A stretch of DNA of 64,000 bases from Streptomyces sp. ISL-10 (GCF_018614575.1 NZ_JAGGOJ010000016.1:1-64000); one strand, 5' to 3'. Positions 40,931-49,338 are shown, numbered from the stretch's first letter. Notes: generated by a model from the sequence alone, not told the origin. A program made the numbers and translations.

Positions 40931-40994
40931 GGGCCCGCGACGGGCCGCGGCCGGGTCGGCCGCCCGCTCCTGAGCGGGTGCCGGCCAGGGCCGC

Positions 40995-41039
40995 CCGCCC
41001 GTGAGCGGCGGGGGCAGGGCTCCCGCCGCTCACGGGCGG
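40995..41039. terminator. Bidirectional terminator before the convergent MarR gene
   Basis: CCGCCCGTGAGCGGCGGG (40995-41012) pairs perfectly over 18 bp with 41022-41039 around a 9-nt loop. It lies 3 bp from the MarR stop. Confidence 0.88.
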
Positions 41040-41042
41040 CAC

Positions 41043-41837
41043 TCACTCGGCGAGTGCACGGTAGAGCGAGGCGATCGAGGGGTGCCTGCCCGCGTTCTTC
41101 CCCGCCTTGATGGTGAGCCGTCCGGCGATCTCGGGGACCGGCACCCCCCGGTCGCGCAGTGCACGGGCCGTGGCGAGCATCTCGTCGTCGATCACTTTCG
41201 GGCGTCCGCCGCCTCGCCGCGTCTGTGCGGTGCCGTGCCCCGCGTACTCGATGTGCAACGGCCCGTCCGAGAAGTCCTGCGACGGATTTTCGCAGAACTC
41301 ATTCTCATAACCCGAGGGGTCCGTGTATCCGGCTGACTGGGCGGGGAGCGCGTCGCCGAGGGACTCCAGCAGGTCGCGCAGCAGGCCGGCGAGGGTCCGG
41401 CGGCCGGCCTCGTCCAGCGCGCCCAGCACCCGGTTCTCGGTGGCGAGGTGGTCGGGGAGGACCCGGTCGACGAGCTCGAGACCCGCCGGGGTGAGCGAGA
41501 CGTGGACGACGCGCCCGTCCGCCTCGCTCGGCGTGCGCGTGACCAGACCGCGTGCCTGCAACCGGTCGAGTCGCTGGGTGATGGCCCCCGATGTGACCAT
41601 CGCCGACCGCATCAGCGCCGCGGGGGTGAGGCGATGCTCCGGTCCGCTGCGCCGCAGGGTGGCAAGCACGTCGAAGGCGGCCCGGTCCAGGCCGTGCGCG
41701 GCGAATGTCTGCGAGAGCTCCGAGCCGATCAGCCGGGAGAGGCGCGACAGGCGCCCGATCACGGCCATGGGTGACACGTCCAGGTCGGGGCGCTGGGCTC
41801 CCCACTGTCGCAGTACGAGATCCACGTGGTCTGCCAT
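41043..41837 (-). CDS. MarR-family regulator fused to a recombinase-type helix-turn-helix
   Basis: A 264-residue protein. Residues about 20-160 are a MarR winged-helix domain (GLDRAAFDVLATLRRSG, TSGAITQRLDRLQARGLVTR, EADGRVVHVSLTPAG). After a linker of about 45 residues with unusual composition (GYENEFCENPSQDFSDG), the last 55 residues read as a Hin/resolvase-type DNA-binding helix-turn-helix: GRPKVIDDEMLATARALRDR, then VPVPEIAGRL and SIASLYRALAE. Two DNA-binding modules in one MarR protein are unusual. ATG 41837 follows TAGACT by 6 nt. It is divergent from an EamA transporter and probably represses it. Confidence 0.9.
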   Translation of the reverse strand: MADHVDLVLRQWGAQRPDLDVSPMAVIGRLSRLSRLIGSELSQTFAAHGLDRAAFDVLATLRRSGPEHRLTPAALMRSAMVTSGAITQRLDRLQARGLVTRTPSEADGRVVHVSLTPAGLELVDRVLPDHLATENRVLGALDEAGRRTLAGLLRDLLESLGDALPAQSAGYTDPSGYENEFCENPSQDFSDGPLHIEYAGHGTAQTRRGGGRPKVIDDEMLATARALRDRGVPVPEIAGRLTIKAGKNAGRHPSIASLYRALAE

Positions 41838-41843
41838 GAGGAG

Positions 41844-41849
41844 AGTCTA
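41844..41849 (-). promoter_or_regulatory. Leaderless-type -10 box of the MarR gene
   Basis: Minus strand TAGACT ends 6 nt before ATG 41837, the same geometry as other leaderless candidates in this window. Confidence 0.45.
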
Positions 41850-41878
41850 GCCAATGTCTTAGCGATGAGTTACTTTGG

Positions 41879-41890
41879 CTTAGTGCTAAG
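41879..41890. promoter_or_regulatory. Probable MarR operator
   Basis: CTTAGTGCTAAG is a perfect dyad in an AT-rich stretch between the divergent MarR and EamA genes. It abuts TAATTT (41891-41896), a possible -10 for the EamA gene. Confidence 0.5.
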
Positions 41891-41897
41891 TAATTTA

Positions 41898-42875
41898 TTG
41901 AGAAGCAAGCGACTCGGGGTCGTGGTGCTGACCGCGCTGGCACCCGTCATCTGGGGCACCACCTACCTCGTCACGACGGAGCTGCTGCCTCCCGGGCGGC
42001 CGCTGCTCGCCGCGGTGATCCGTGCGCTGCCCGCCGGCCTGCTGCTCGTCGCCGTCACCCGGCGACTCCCGCAGGGCATCTGGTGGTGGCGTGCGCTCGT
42101 CCTCGGCGCGCTGAACATAGGCGTGTTCTTCGCGCTCCTCTTCGTCGCCGCCTACCGCCTGCCGGGCGGAGTCGCCGCCACCGTCGGCGCCGTGCAGCCC
42201 CTGCTCGCCGCAGGACTGTCGGCCGCGCTCCTCGGTGACCGCCTCACCGTGCGCACCGCGCTCGCGGGCTTCGCGGGGATCGCCGGTGTCAGCCTGCTCG
42301 TCCTGCGGGCCGATGCCCGGCTGGACACGCTCGGCGTCGCGGCCGCCCTCGGCGGCGCTCTGGTGATGGCCACCGGCGTGGTCCTCGCCAAGCGGTGGAC
42401 CTCTCCCGCGCCGCTGCTCGCCACGACCGGGTGGCAGCTCGCCGGGGGCGGACTGCTGCTGCTCCCGGTGGCCCTGATCGTCGAAGGCCCGCCGCCGGCC
42501 GCCCTGACCGCACAGAACCTCCTGGGGTACGCCTACCTGTCGCTCGTGGGGGCGGCCGTCGCGCACGCGCTGTGGTTCCGGGGCATCCGGGCGCTGCCGC
42601 CGACCGCGGTCTCCTTCCTCGGGCTGCTCAGTCCGCTGGTGGCGACCGTGCTGGGCCTGATCGTCGCCGGCGAGCGGCTCAACGGACTCCAGGCCGTCGG
42701 CGCAATCGTCGTCATCGCCGCGCTCATTGCGGCGCAGAGGCAGAGGGGGACACCTCGCGCGGCACCCGCCGAGGGCACCGCCCCCCCGGCCGCCGTCCCG
42801 CCCTCCGTGCCCGGCGCCGCCCCGGCGTCCGCCGGTAACCGATCACAACAGCAAGGAGCCCGGCCGTGCGTATGA
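41898..42875 (+). CDS. EamA-family (DMT) exporter
   Basis: A 325-residue, ten-helix drug/metabolite transporter with two EamA repeats. VLTALAPVIWGTTYLVTTELL begins repeat 1. YRLPGGVAATVGAVQPLLAA ends it. Repeat 2 covers GVAAALGGALVMATGVVLAK through VSFLGLLSPLVATVLGLIV. The start is uncertain: TTG 41898 is used because upstream ATG 41865 would translate the operator and -10 region. GTG 41922 is also possible. It is divergent from the MarR fusion and overlaps the next gene by 10 nt, suggesting coupled translation. Confidence 0.88.
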   Translation: MRSKRLGVVVLTALAPVIWGTTYLVTTELLPPGRPLLAAVIRALPAGLLLVAVTRRLPQGIWWWRALVLGALNIGVFFALLFVAAYRLPGGVAATVGAVQPLLAAGLSAALLGDRLTVRTALAGFAGIAGVSLLVLRADARLDTLGVAAALGGALVMATGVVLAKRWTSPAPLLATTGWQLAGGGLLLLPVALIVEGPPPAALTAQNLLGYAYLSLVGAAVAHALWFRGIRALPPTAVSFLGLLSPLVATVLGLIVAGERLNGLQAVGAIVVIAALIAAQRQRGTPRAAPAEGTAPPAAVPPSVPGAAPASAGNRSQQQGARPCV

Positions 42876-43507
42876 CCGTCTTCGGAGCAGCGGGGAACGT
42901 CGGACGAAGGACGGTGGCCGAGGCGCTGTCTAGGGGGCATGCCGTCACCGCCGTCGTCAGGGACCCGGCCCGCTGCGCGGAACTGCCGCACCGGGCTTGG
43001 CCGCTCGTGGCCGACGCCGACGACACGGACGCCGTCGCCAGGGCGAGTGCCGGGCAGGACGTGGTGATCAGTGCGACACGACCGGCACCCGGCCGGGAGC
43101 GGGATCTGGTGGTGACCACCGAGGCGCTGCTCGCGGGGGTCGCCCGCACCGGCGTCCGGCTTCTCGTCGTCGGCGGCGCCGCGTCGCTCACGCTCCCCGG
43201 CAAGGGGCCGCTCACACTGGCCGAAGGCCCGGACTTTCCCGCCGAGTTGGGCCCGATCGCCACCGCCTGTACCGCGCAGCTCGATGCCTGCCGGGCGGCC
43301 GGAGCGGGCGCGGACTGGACGTATCTCAGTCCGCCGGCGCTCCTGGAGCCCGGCGAGCGCACCGGTGACTACCGCCTCGGCGGCGACGAACTGCTCGCCG
43401 ACAGCGACGGCCGGTCCTTCATATCCATGGAGGACTTCGCGGTGGCGCTGCTGGACGAGGCCGAGCACCCCCGGCACCGGCGGACGCGGTTCACCGTGGC
43501 GTACTGA
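42866..43507 (+). CDS. NAD(P)-binding protein of the NmrA/atypical SDR type
   Basis: A 213-residue Rossmann protein. The dinucleotide motif is VFGAAGNVGRRTVAEALSRG at residues 5-24, followed by AVVRDPARC. TWLSP-like DWTYLSPPALLEPGERTG and YRLGGDELL match NADH-flavin reductase or NmrA-like sensors. No Tyr-x3-Lys active site is clear, so it may sense redox or reduce quinones. GTG 42866 has an AAGGAG ribosome site inside the end of the EamA gene. Function beyond nucleotide binding is open. Confidence 0.88.
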   Translation: MRMTVFGAAGNVGRRTVAEALSRGHAVTAVVRDPARCAELPHRAWPLVADADDTDAVARASAGQDVVISATRPAPGRERDLVVTTEALLAGVARTGVRLLVVGGAASLTLPGKGPLTLAEGPDFPAELGPIATACTAQLDACRAAGAGADWTYLSPPALLEPGERTGDYRLGGDELLADSDGRSFISMEDFAVALLDEAEHPRHRRTRFTVAY

Positions 43508-43529
43508 CCAGCCGGCAGGAGGTGTTGCC

Positions 43530-44732
43530 CTACAGGAAGGTGCGGCCCTCGCCCCGGTAGGTCGCCGCGGTGCCCGACACCCGGTCGTCTTCCAGCAGGT
43601 GCAGGGTGTCGAAGCGCTCGCACAGCTCCCCGGCCTTCGCGTGGCGGAACCACACCTTGTCGCCGATCAGCAGATCGTCGGCCGCGTGTCCGATCAGCGG
43701 TGTCTGCACCTCACCCGCCCCCTCCTGGGGGTCGTAGCGCAGGCCCTCCGGGAGAAAGGGCACGGGCAGCCGATCGGCCCCCGCCGCACCGGAGGCGGGA
43801 TAACCCCCACCGAGCACGGTCACCACCCCCACGCCCGGCCGACGGACGACGGGCTGAGCGAACAGCGCGGCCGGACGGCCGATGAAGGAGGTGTAGTTGT
43901 CGAACAACCGCGGCACATACAGACCCGAACCGGCCGCGATCTCCGTGACCGCGTCCTCGGCCGCCGTGTGCTGGACGCTCCCGGTCCCGCCACCGTTGAC
44001 GAACTCCAGATCGGGCGACACCGCCCGCACCGCGCGCACCACGGCCGCCCGCCGGGCGGCGAGCTCGGTCCGGGCGGCACGCTGCATCAGCCGCACGGCC
44101 CGGGAGCGCAGCGGCGAACCGGCGACGGAGTCCCCCACCCCCGCGATGTGCCCCTCGTACGCCATGAGCCCGACCAGCCGGAAACCCGGCCGCCGCGTGA
44201 TCGACCGGGCGATCTCGGCCAGTTGGGCGGGCTCGCGCAGCGGCGACCGCCGCGCGCCGACCCGTATCCGCCCGCCCAGCAGATGCAGGGCCGTGTCCAG
44301 CTCCAGACAGACCCGGATCTCCTCCTTGCCGCCCGCGCGGGACCGGTCGATGAGGTCCAGCTGGGCGAGGTCGTCGACCATCACGGTCACGGCCTCCGCC
44401 AGTTTGGGATCTCCCGCGAGCTCCGCGAAGCCGGCCCGGTCCGCGGACGGATACGCAAGCAGCACGTCGTCGAACCCGGCCCGCGCCAGCCACAGCGACT
44501 CGTCAAGGGTGAACGACATGATCCCGGCGAAGCCGTCGCGTGCCAGTACACGCTCCAACAGGGTCCGGCACCGCACCGACTTGCTCGCCACCCGGACCGG
44601 CTTGCCCCCGGCCCGGCGGACGAGGTCGTCGGCGTTGGCGTCGAAGGCCGCGAGATCGACGATCGCGAGGGGTGCGTCCAGATGCGCGGTGGCCTTGTCG
44701 TAGCGGGCCCGGTCTGCGGCACGGGGAGTCAT
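43530..44732 (-). CDS. PLP-dependent amino acid deaminase/aldolase (alanine-racemase-fold)
   Basis: A 400-residue fold-type III PLP enzyme. The cofactor lysine is Lys51 in RVASKSVRCRTLLE. The barrel shows GIMSFTLDESLWLA, VCLELDTALHLLGGRIRVG, GLMAYEGHIAGVG and FVNGGGTGSVQHTA. The C-terminal part has FVGRP-like TSFIGRPAALFAQPVV. The family includes D-threonine aldolases and D-serine-type dehydratases, so a D-amino-acid or hydroxy-amino-acid substrate is likely but not proven. ATG 44732 is chosen after a GGAG-poor region. It is convergent with the NmrA-like gene. Confidence 0.88.
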   Translation of the reverse strand: MTPRAADRARYDKATAHLDAPLAIVDLAAFDANADDLVRRAGGKPVRVASKSVRCRTLLERVLARDGFAGIMSFTLDESLWLARAGFDDVLLAYPSADRAGFAELAGDPKLAEAVTVMVDDLAQLDLIDRSRAGGKEEIRVCLELDTALHLLGGRIRVGARRSPLREPAQLAEIARSITRRPGFRLVGLMAYEGHIAGVGDSVAGSPLRSRAVRLMQRAARTELAARRAAVVRAVRAVSPDLEFVNGGGTGSVQHTAAEDAVTEIAAGSGLYVPRLFDNYTSFIGRPAALFAQPVVRRPGVGVVTVLGGGYPASGAAGADRLPVPFLPEGLRYDPQEGAGEVQTPLIGHAADDLLIGDKVWFRHAKAGELCERFDTLHLLEDDRVSGTAATYRGEGRTFL

Positions 44733-44928
44733 GGACCGAGCTTGCCAGACTCGATTACTCCGAGGTAGGGGATGTTCTGGGCAGATCCCCCGGACCGCCG
44801 GGCGCATGGAGGTCGAGCCGACCGCAGCCCGTTAGAGTGACAGGCACAGTGGCCTGCACGAGGTGGCGAACAGGCCTGCCTCGAACGGTTATCCGTTCGG
44901 TGGTACGTGGCGAGTAACGGGGGGCGGA

Positions 44929-46563
44929 ATGAGCACGGAGGCGCAACGCCCTTCCGGCGCCCAGCCCCCGCCTCGCTCCCGTATCACCGAAGCGATCTTC
45001 CCGCCCGCCCCGCCCGCCCCGCCCGAGTCGCCGGCCACGGACCGGCCGGATGCGTCGCCGGAGCACCCGGCGCAGCCCGCGCCCGCCACGGGCGGACCGG
45101 ATGCGTCCCGTCCGACGGTGTCTCTGCAGCGCACCGCGCCGCCGGCCCCGGGGGAACAGGGGAGTGCGTCCCGCCCGGCCGTGCCCCCGCAGAAGGCTGC
45201 GCCGCCCGTACCGGCAACGCCGGCCCCGGAGCGCACGGCACCGCCCGCCCCGGAGCGCAGCGCGCCCGCGGCTGACGCGCCCGCGCGGCCCATCCGTACC
45301 GCGCCCGCGCCGGGCGGATCGAGTGCGTCCACTCCGGCCGTGCCCCCGCAGCAGACCACGCCGCCCTCCTCGGCGACGCCCGCCCCGCAACAGACCACGC
45401 CCCCAGTCCCGCAGCGCACCGCGCCGCCCGCGGGCGGCGACCGAGCTGCCGCGGCGAGGGTGCCGCTGCCGCCCGCGAACGCTCCCTCGGCAGCACCCGA
45501 GAGCGGCCGTGACGGGAACATCCCCGACGTCGAGACCACCACCCGCCTGCGTCCCACAGCACCCGCACCTGCCCCGGCGGCGGCGCGCCAGGCCGCGCCC
45601 GCGCCCGCGCCCCAAGCCGCGCCTGCGCCCACGACATCCGCCCCCGCGCCCCAAGCCGCGCCCCTCGTGCCCCCGGTACCCCGGCGGCGGCCCGTCGGGC
45701 ACGTCGACATGACGCCGCGGCCCGGTGCGCCCCGGCCGCCCGCCCACCACTGGGCCCCGCCCGAGGCGCCCGCCGAAATGACCACCCGGCTGCGACCCGT
45801 GCGTACCCGCCACCCCGCGCGGACCGCCGCCGCCGTGGCCTGTGCCGTCCTCGGGCTCGGACTCATCGGGGGCGCCGTGACCGGGTTGTGGCTCACCGAC
45901 GACTCCAGCGCCGACACCGCCGAGCAGGACACGTACGCCAAGGTGCGCACGACCTGGCACAGCGTCCCCGTGGACACGCTGTTCCCGCGCACTCTCAAGG
46001 GAGACGGCGCCGGACCCGGCGGCGCCGACCGGGTCTGGACGCGGATCGCCGTCGCACCCGACAGCGGCTGCGCACCCGCGCTCGACCCGCTGCTCGTCAA
46101 GACCCTGGAGCCGGTCGGCTGCGCTCGCGTGCTGCGCGCCACGTACACCGATGCCACTTCCAGCAGCGTCACCACCGTCGGTCTGGTCTTCACCGAGGCC
46201 GAACGGGACGACATGCTCGCGCTGCACAACCGGTTCGCCACCGAAGGGCTCGGCGAGCGCACGGACCTGATGCCCCGGACCCTGCCGGCCAAGGGCACCG
46301 TCGCGGCCGGTTTCGGCGAGGAACAGCGCGCCAGCTGGACCGTCGACGTCGTGACCGAGGCGCCCGTCGTCGTCTACGCCGTCTCCGGGTTTGCCGACGG
46401 CAGGCCCGTCACCGACCCGCAGCCCGCCGACGAGGCGAAGGCGGAAGGGGCGACGACGGCACCCGCCCAGTCCGGGCTCGGCCACGACACCGCCGGCATC
46501 GCCGACCGCATCGAACGGGGCCTGCGCATCGCCGTCGGCCGGGCCACGGAGAAGACGGAATGA
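44929..46563 (+). CDS. Proline-rich single-pass membrane protein next to a mycosin-like protease
   Basis: A 544-residue protein. Residues 1-295 are an extremely Pro/Ala-rich, disordered cytosolic region. A transmembrane helix (AAVACAVLGLGLIGGAVTG, about 303-322) follows, then an extracytoplasmic domain with paired cysteines (SGCAPALD, GCARVLRATYTD). The C-terminal part is rich in Ala/Thr. ATG 44929 follows GGGGGGCGGA. Its stop overlaps the next start (ATGA), so it is translated with the S8 protease and is probably its partner or substrate. No domain could be named. Confidence 0.8.
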   Translation: MSTEAQRPSGAQPPPRSRITEAIFPPAPPAPPESPATDRPDASPEHPAQPAPATGGPDASRPTVSLQRTAPPAPGEQGSASRPAVPPQKAAPPVPATPAPERTAPPAPERSAPAADAPARPIRTAPAPGGSSASTPAVPPQQTTPPSSATPAPQQTTPPVPQRTAPPAGGDRAAAARVPLPPANAPSAAPESGRDGNIPDVETTTRLRPTAPAPAPAAARQAAPAPAPQAAPAPTTSAPAPQAAPLVPPVPRRRPVGHVDMTPRPGAPRPPAHHWAPPEAPAEMTTRLRPVRTRHPARTAAAVACAVLGLGLIGGAVTGLWLTDDSSADTAEQDTYAKVRTTWHSVPVDTLFPRTLKGDGAGPGGADRVWTRIAVAPDSGCAPALDPLLVKTLEPVGCARVLRATYTDATSSSVTTVGLVFTEAERDDMLALHNRFATEGLGERTDLMPRTLPAKGTVAAGFGEEQRASWTVDVVTEAPVVVYAVSGFADGRPVTDPQPADEAKAEGATTAPAQSGLGHDTAGIADRIERGLRIAVGRATEKTE

Positions 46564-47747
46564 GCCTCCCCCTGCGCCGCCACCGCCTCGTCGCTGCACT
46601 CGCGGCCGCGGCCTTCACCGTGCTGCCCGCCGCGACGCCGGCGCACGCCGACGCCATTCGCGCCCAGCAGTGGGGCCTCGACGCCCTCCACACCGAGCAG
46701 GCCTGGCGGACGACCAAGGGGAAGGGCATCACGGTCGCCGTCCTGGACACGGGCGTGGACGACCAGCATCCCGACCTCGCCGGTTCCGTGTTGCCAGGCA
46801 AGGACTTCATCGGCTTCGGCGCTCAGCGCGGTGACCGCGCCTGGGCCCGCCACGGCACCGCGATGGCGGGGATCATCGCCGCCCGCGGGCACGGTCTCGG
46901 CCGGGAGTCCGGTGTCCTCGGCATCGCCCCGGAGGCGAGGATCCTCCCGGTCCGCGTCATCCTCGAGGGCAGCGACAAGGCACGCGACCGGGCCCGCAAG
47001 TCCCGCGGCACCGCCCTCGCCCAGGGCATCCGCTGGGCAGCCGACCAGGGCGCGGACGTCATCAACCTCTCCCTCGGCGACGACAGCAAGTCCGCCCATC
47101 CCGAAGCCGGTGAGGACGCCGCCGTCCAGTACGCCCTCTCCAAAGGCGCCGTCGTCGTCGCCTCCGCGGGCAACGGCGGCGAGAAGGGGGACCACATCTC
47201 CTACCCGGCCGCGTATCCGGGCGTGATCGCGGTGACCGCCGTCGACCGCTTCGGGACGCACGCCGCCTTCTCCACGCGCCGTTGGTACGCCACGGTCAGC
47301 GCTCCCGGCGTCGACGTCGTGCTCGCAGACCCGGACCGCAAGTACTACCAGGGCTGGGGCACCAGTGCCGCGGCCGCCTTCGTCTCCGGCGCCGTCGCCC
47401 TCGTCCGGGCCGCCCACCCCGCCCTCACCCCCGCCCAGATCAAGAAGCTGCTGCGCGATACGGCCCGCAACGCGCCCAAGGGCGGCCGTGACGACTCCCG
47501 CGGGTACGGCCTCGTCGACCCGGCAGCGGCGATCAGTGAAGGCAGGCGCCTGCGCCCCGCCGACCTGAAAGCGGCGACGTCGGGCTACGACAAGCCGTAC
47601 TTCGGCCGCGGCCCCGACCCGGAAGGCGACGGCGGCGAACCGGCGAGCTGGCTCGCCCCCGTGGTCGGCGGACTGGGCGTGCTGACCCTGGCCGCGGCCG
47701 TCGTGCTGTGGAGCGGCGGCCGGCGCGGCCAGGGCGGCTACCGCTGA
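46560..47747 (+). CDS. Mycosin-like S8 serine protease, membrane-anchored
   Basis: A 395-residue subtilisin-family protease. A signal peptide (residues 1-30, ending AHA) is followed by the catalytic domain with Asp63 (AVLDTGVDD), His98 (ARHGTAMAG), oxyanion Asn205 (ASAGNGG) and Ser269 (GWGTSAAAAF). A C-terminal transmembrane helix (LAPVVGGLGVLTLAAAVVL) leaves the enzyme outside, like the mycosins of type VII secretion. No EccC, EccD or WXG100 gene lies in the window. It overlaps the proline-rich membrane protein gene (ATGA at 46560). Confidence 0.92.
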   Translation: MSLPLRRHRLVAALAAAAFTVLPAATPAHADAIRAQQWGLDALHTEQAWRTTKGKGITVAVLDTGVDDQHPDLAGSVLPGKDFIGFGAQRGDRAWARHGTAMAGIIAARGHGLGRESGVLGIAPEARILPVRVILEGSDKARDRARKSRGTALAQGIRWAADQGADVINLSLGDDSKSAHPEAGEDAAVQYALSKGAVVVASAGNGGEKGDHISYPAAYPGVIAVTAVDRFGTHAAFSTRRWYATVSAPGVDVVLADPDRKYYQGWGTSAAAAFVSGAVALVRAAHPALTPAQIKKLLRDTARNAPKGGRDDSRGYGLVDPAAAISEGRRLRPADLKAATSGYDKPYFGRGPDPEGDGGEPASWLAPVVGGLGVLTLAAAVVLWSGGRRGQGGYR

Positions 47748-47782
47748 CCGGACGTGCCCGCCGGCGGCGACGAGCAGGAGGT

Positions 47783-47788
47783 TAGGCT
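47783..47788 (+). promoter_or_regulatory. Leaderless-type -10 box for the SseB-like gene
   Basis: TAGGCT ends 6 nt before GTG 47795. A GGAGG lies upstream of the box, too far to serve as ribosome site if transcription starts at the GTG. Confidence 0.45.
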
Positions 47789-47794
47789 CGACGC

Positions 47795-48529
47795 GTGGCG
47801 CTCAAGAACATTCCGGACCCCGGCTTCTCCGACGACGACGGCACCGCCGACCCCGTCCTCGAGGCGGCACTCGCCGCCTGGGCCGAGGACCGCACCGCCG
47901 AACAGCCCGTGCTGGAGGCGCTCAGGGGCGCCCGGCTCCTCGTCCCCGTCGTCGCCGTGCTCGGCGAGGTGGAGGAGGACGAGAACGGCCTGCGCCGCGA
48001 GAAGACCAGCGACATGGCCGTCCCCACGCTGACCGCGGGTGACCGGCGCGCCCTGCCCGTGTTCACCTCGATCGCCTCGCTCGCCCGCTGGGACCACGAG
48101 GCCCGACCCGTCGCCGTCCCGTTGCACCAGGCCCTGCAGGCGGCAGCCCACGAGAAGGCGGACACGCTCGTCGTCGACCTGGCGGGCCCCGTCCCGTACC
48201 AGGTGACCGGACACGCCCTGCTCGCGCTCGCCGAGGGACGCACCAGCACCGATCCGCTCGCCGACCCGGCCGTCACCGCCGCCGTACGCGACACGCTGGC
48301 GGCCGAGCCGGCCGTGCTGCGCGCCCACCTGGGGCCCGGCCGGGACGCGGACGGCATGCTCGCGCTGGTGCTCGTGCCGGACGCGGTCCCGGCCGAGGCG
48401 GGGCGCCGGGTCGCCGAGGCGCTGGCGGCCCACGACGTACTGAGGGCCCGCCTGGTGCGGGGCCTCGACCTGGCGCTGCTGCCGGCCGGGGCCACCCCTG
48501 CGGGCGGGCCCTTCTACATCAAGGAGTAG
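47795..48529 (+). CDS. SseB-family protein
   Basis: A 244-residue SseB-like protein. The family core is LEAALAAWAEDRTAEQPVLE near the start, then RLLVPVV and VPTLTAGDRRALPVFTSIASLARWD. VPLHQALQAAAHEKADTLVVDLAG follows. The C-terminal half is a second alpha/beta domain. Many streptomycetes carry such proteins of unknown role, some linked to type VII secretion. Here it follows the mycosin-like protease, which hints at that link. GTG 47795 is fixed by the -10 position. Confidence 0.88.
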   Translation: MALKNIPDPGFSDDDGTADPVLEAALAAWAEDRTAEQPVLEALRGARLLVPVVAVLGEVEEDENGLRREKTSDMAVPTLTAGDRRALPVFTSIASLARWDHEARPVAVPLHQALQAAAHEKADTLVVDLAGPVPYQVTGHALLALAEGRTSTDPLADPAVTAAVRDTLAAEPAVLRAHLGPGRDADGMLALVLVPDAVPAEAGRRVAEALAAHDVLRARLVRGLDLALLPAGATPAGGPFYIKE

Positions 48530-48584
48530 CTCCGCTGCATCGAGCAGCTCCGCTGTGTCAAGGAGCAACTCGGCGAGGAGTGGC

Positions 48585-48962
48585 TCAGCCGTAGACCGGG
48601 CCGGTGTACTTCTCACCCGGACCCTGGCCCGGCTCGTCCGGCACCAGCGACGCCTCGCGGAAGGCGAGCTGGAGCGACTTCAGCCCGTCCCGCAGCGGAG
48701 CAGCGTGGAAGGAACTGATCTCGGTCGTGCTCGCGTCGAGCAGACCGGCCAGCGCGTGCACCAGCTTGCGGGCCTCGTCGAGGTCCTTGTGGTCTTCCGC
48801 GTCCTCGGTCAGACCGAGCTTGACGGCGGCGGCGCTCATCAGATTGACGGCGACCGTGACGATCACCTCGACCGCGGGCACCTCGGCGATGTCGCGGGTC
48901 ATGGCGTCGAAGTCGGGGGCCTCGGCGGGAGAGGGCTCTTGGGGGGAGGTCGCGTCACTCAT
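48585..48962 (-). CDS. DUF1844 protein
   Basis: A 125-residue, mainly helical cytosolic protein. The DUF1844 core is VIVTVAVNLMSAAAVKLGLT, EDHKDLDEARKLVHALAGLL and LRDGLKSLQLAFREAS. The N-terminus is acidic and disordered. In many actinobacteria this gene sits beside infC, as here. ATG 48962 follows TATCGT by 7 nt on the minus strand, another leaderless candidate. Function unknown. Confidence 0.88.
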   Translation of the reverse strand: MSDATSPQEPSPAEAPDFDAMTRDIAEVPAVEVIVTVAVNLMSAAAVKLGLTEDAEDHKDLDEARKLVHALAGLLDASTTEISSFHAAPLRDGLKSLQLAFREASLVPDEPGQGPGEKYTGPVYG

Positions 48963-49034
48963 GGCCCACACGATATGCCCCGCCGCCCAGGTCACCGCCG
49001 CGGCCACCGGTTAGCCGCATCCCCCGGGAGCTGC

Positions 49035-49338
49035 TAGCCTGGTGTGACGACCGGCTGGACATCTGCGTGTCCGGCCCACAAGTGGAGGCTCCGATCTCCC
49101 ACCTGGCCGCCCTCCGGGCGGCGGGTCACCGGTCAGGCGGCGCCCATCGTTCCGTACGGACGATGGAAGTCGCCCGATGTGCGCCCCGCGGTCACCGCGG
49201 CGGTGCTCCGGTATTCATTGGAGCAGCCGCCTGTGTCCCGTCCGGGGCATTTTTCATGTTCCGGCGCGGTTGGTCTGACGAAACAGACGTTACGCGGCTG
49301 TCTGCCAGGCGGTCGTGTGGTGCTACTTAGGAGGATCC
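49035..49338 (+). promoter_or_regulatory. infC leader region
   Basis: About 300 nt of untranslated leader before infC. A TAGCCT at 49035-49040 is a possible -10. Downstream are several stable hairpins: CATCGT with ACGATG (49145-49165), CCGCGG-TCA-CCGCGG (49186-49200), the attenuator below, and GTCTG-N6-CAGAC near 49271-49286. Open frames here lack ribosome sites and codon bias. This layout suggests ribosomal-protein or IF-3 feedback control. Confidence 0.6.
49199..49254 (+). terminator. Putative transcription attenuator in the infC leader
   Basis: GGCGGTGCTCC (49199-49209) pairs with GGAGCAGCCGCC (49220-49231) with one bulged base. CGGGGC (49243-49248), followed by ATTTTT, can pair with GCCCCG at 49183-49188, enclosing the hairpin as a branched terminator. 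The T-run lies about 85 nt before the infC start. Confidence 0.5.

Noticed and set aside
49044..49330. Open frames in the infC leader as possible small proteins
   Set aside because: No ribosome sites, no codon bias and dense RNA secondary structure; a regulatory leader explains the region better.
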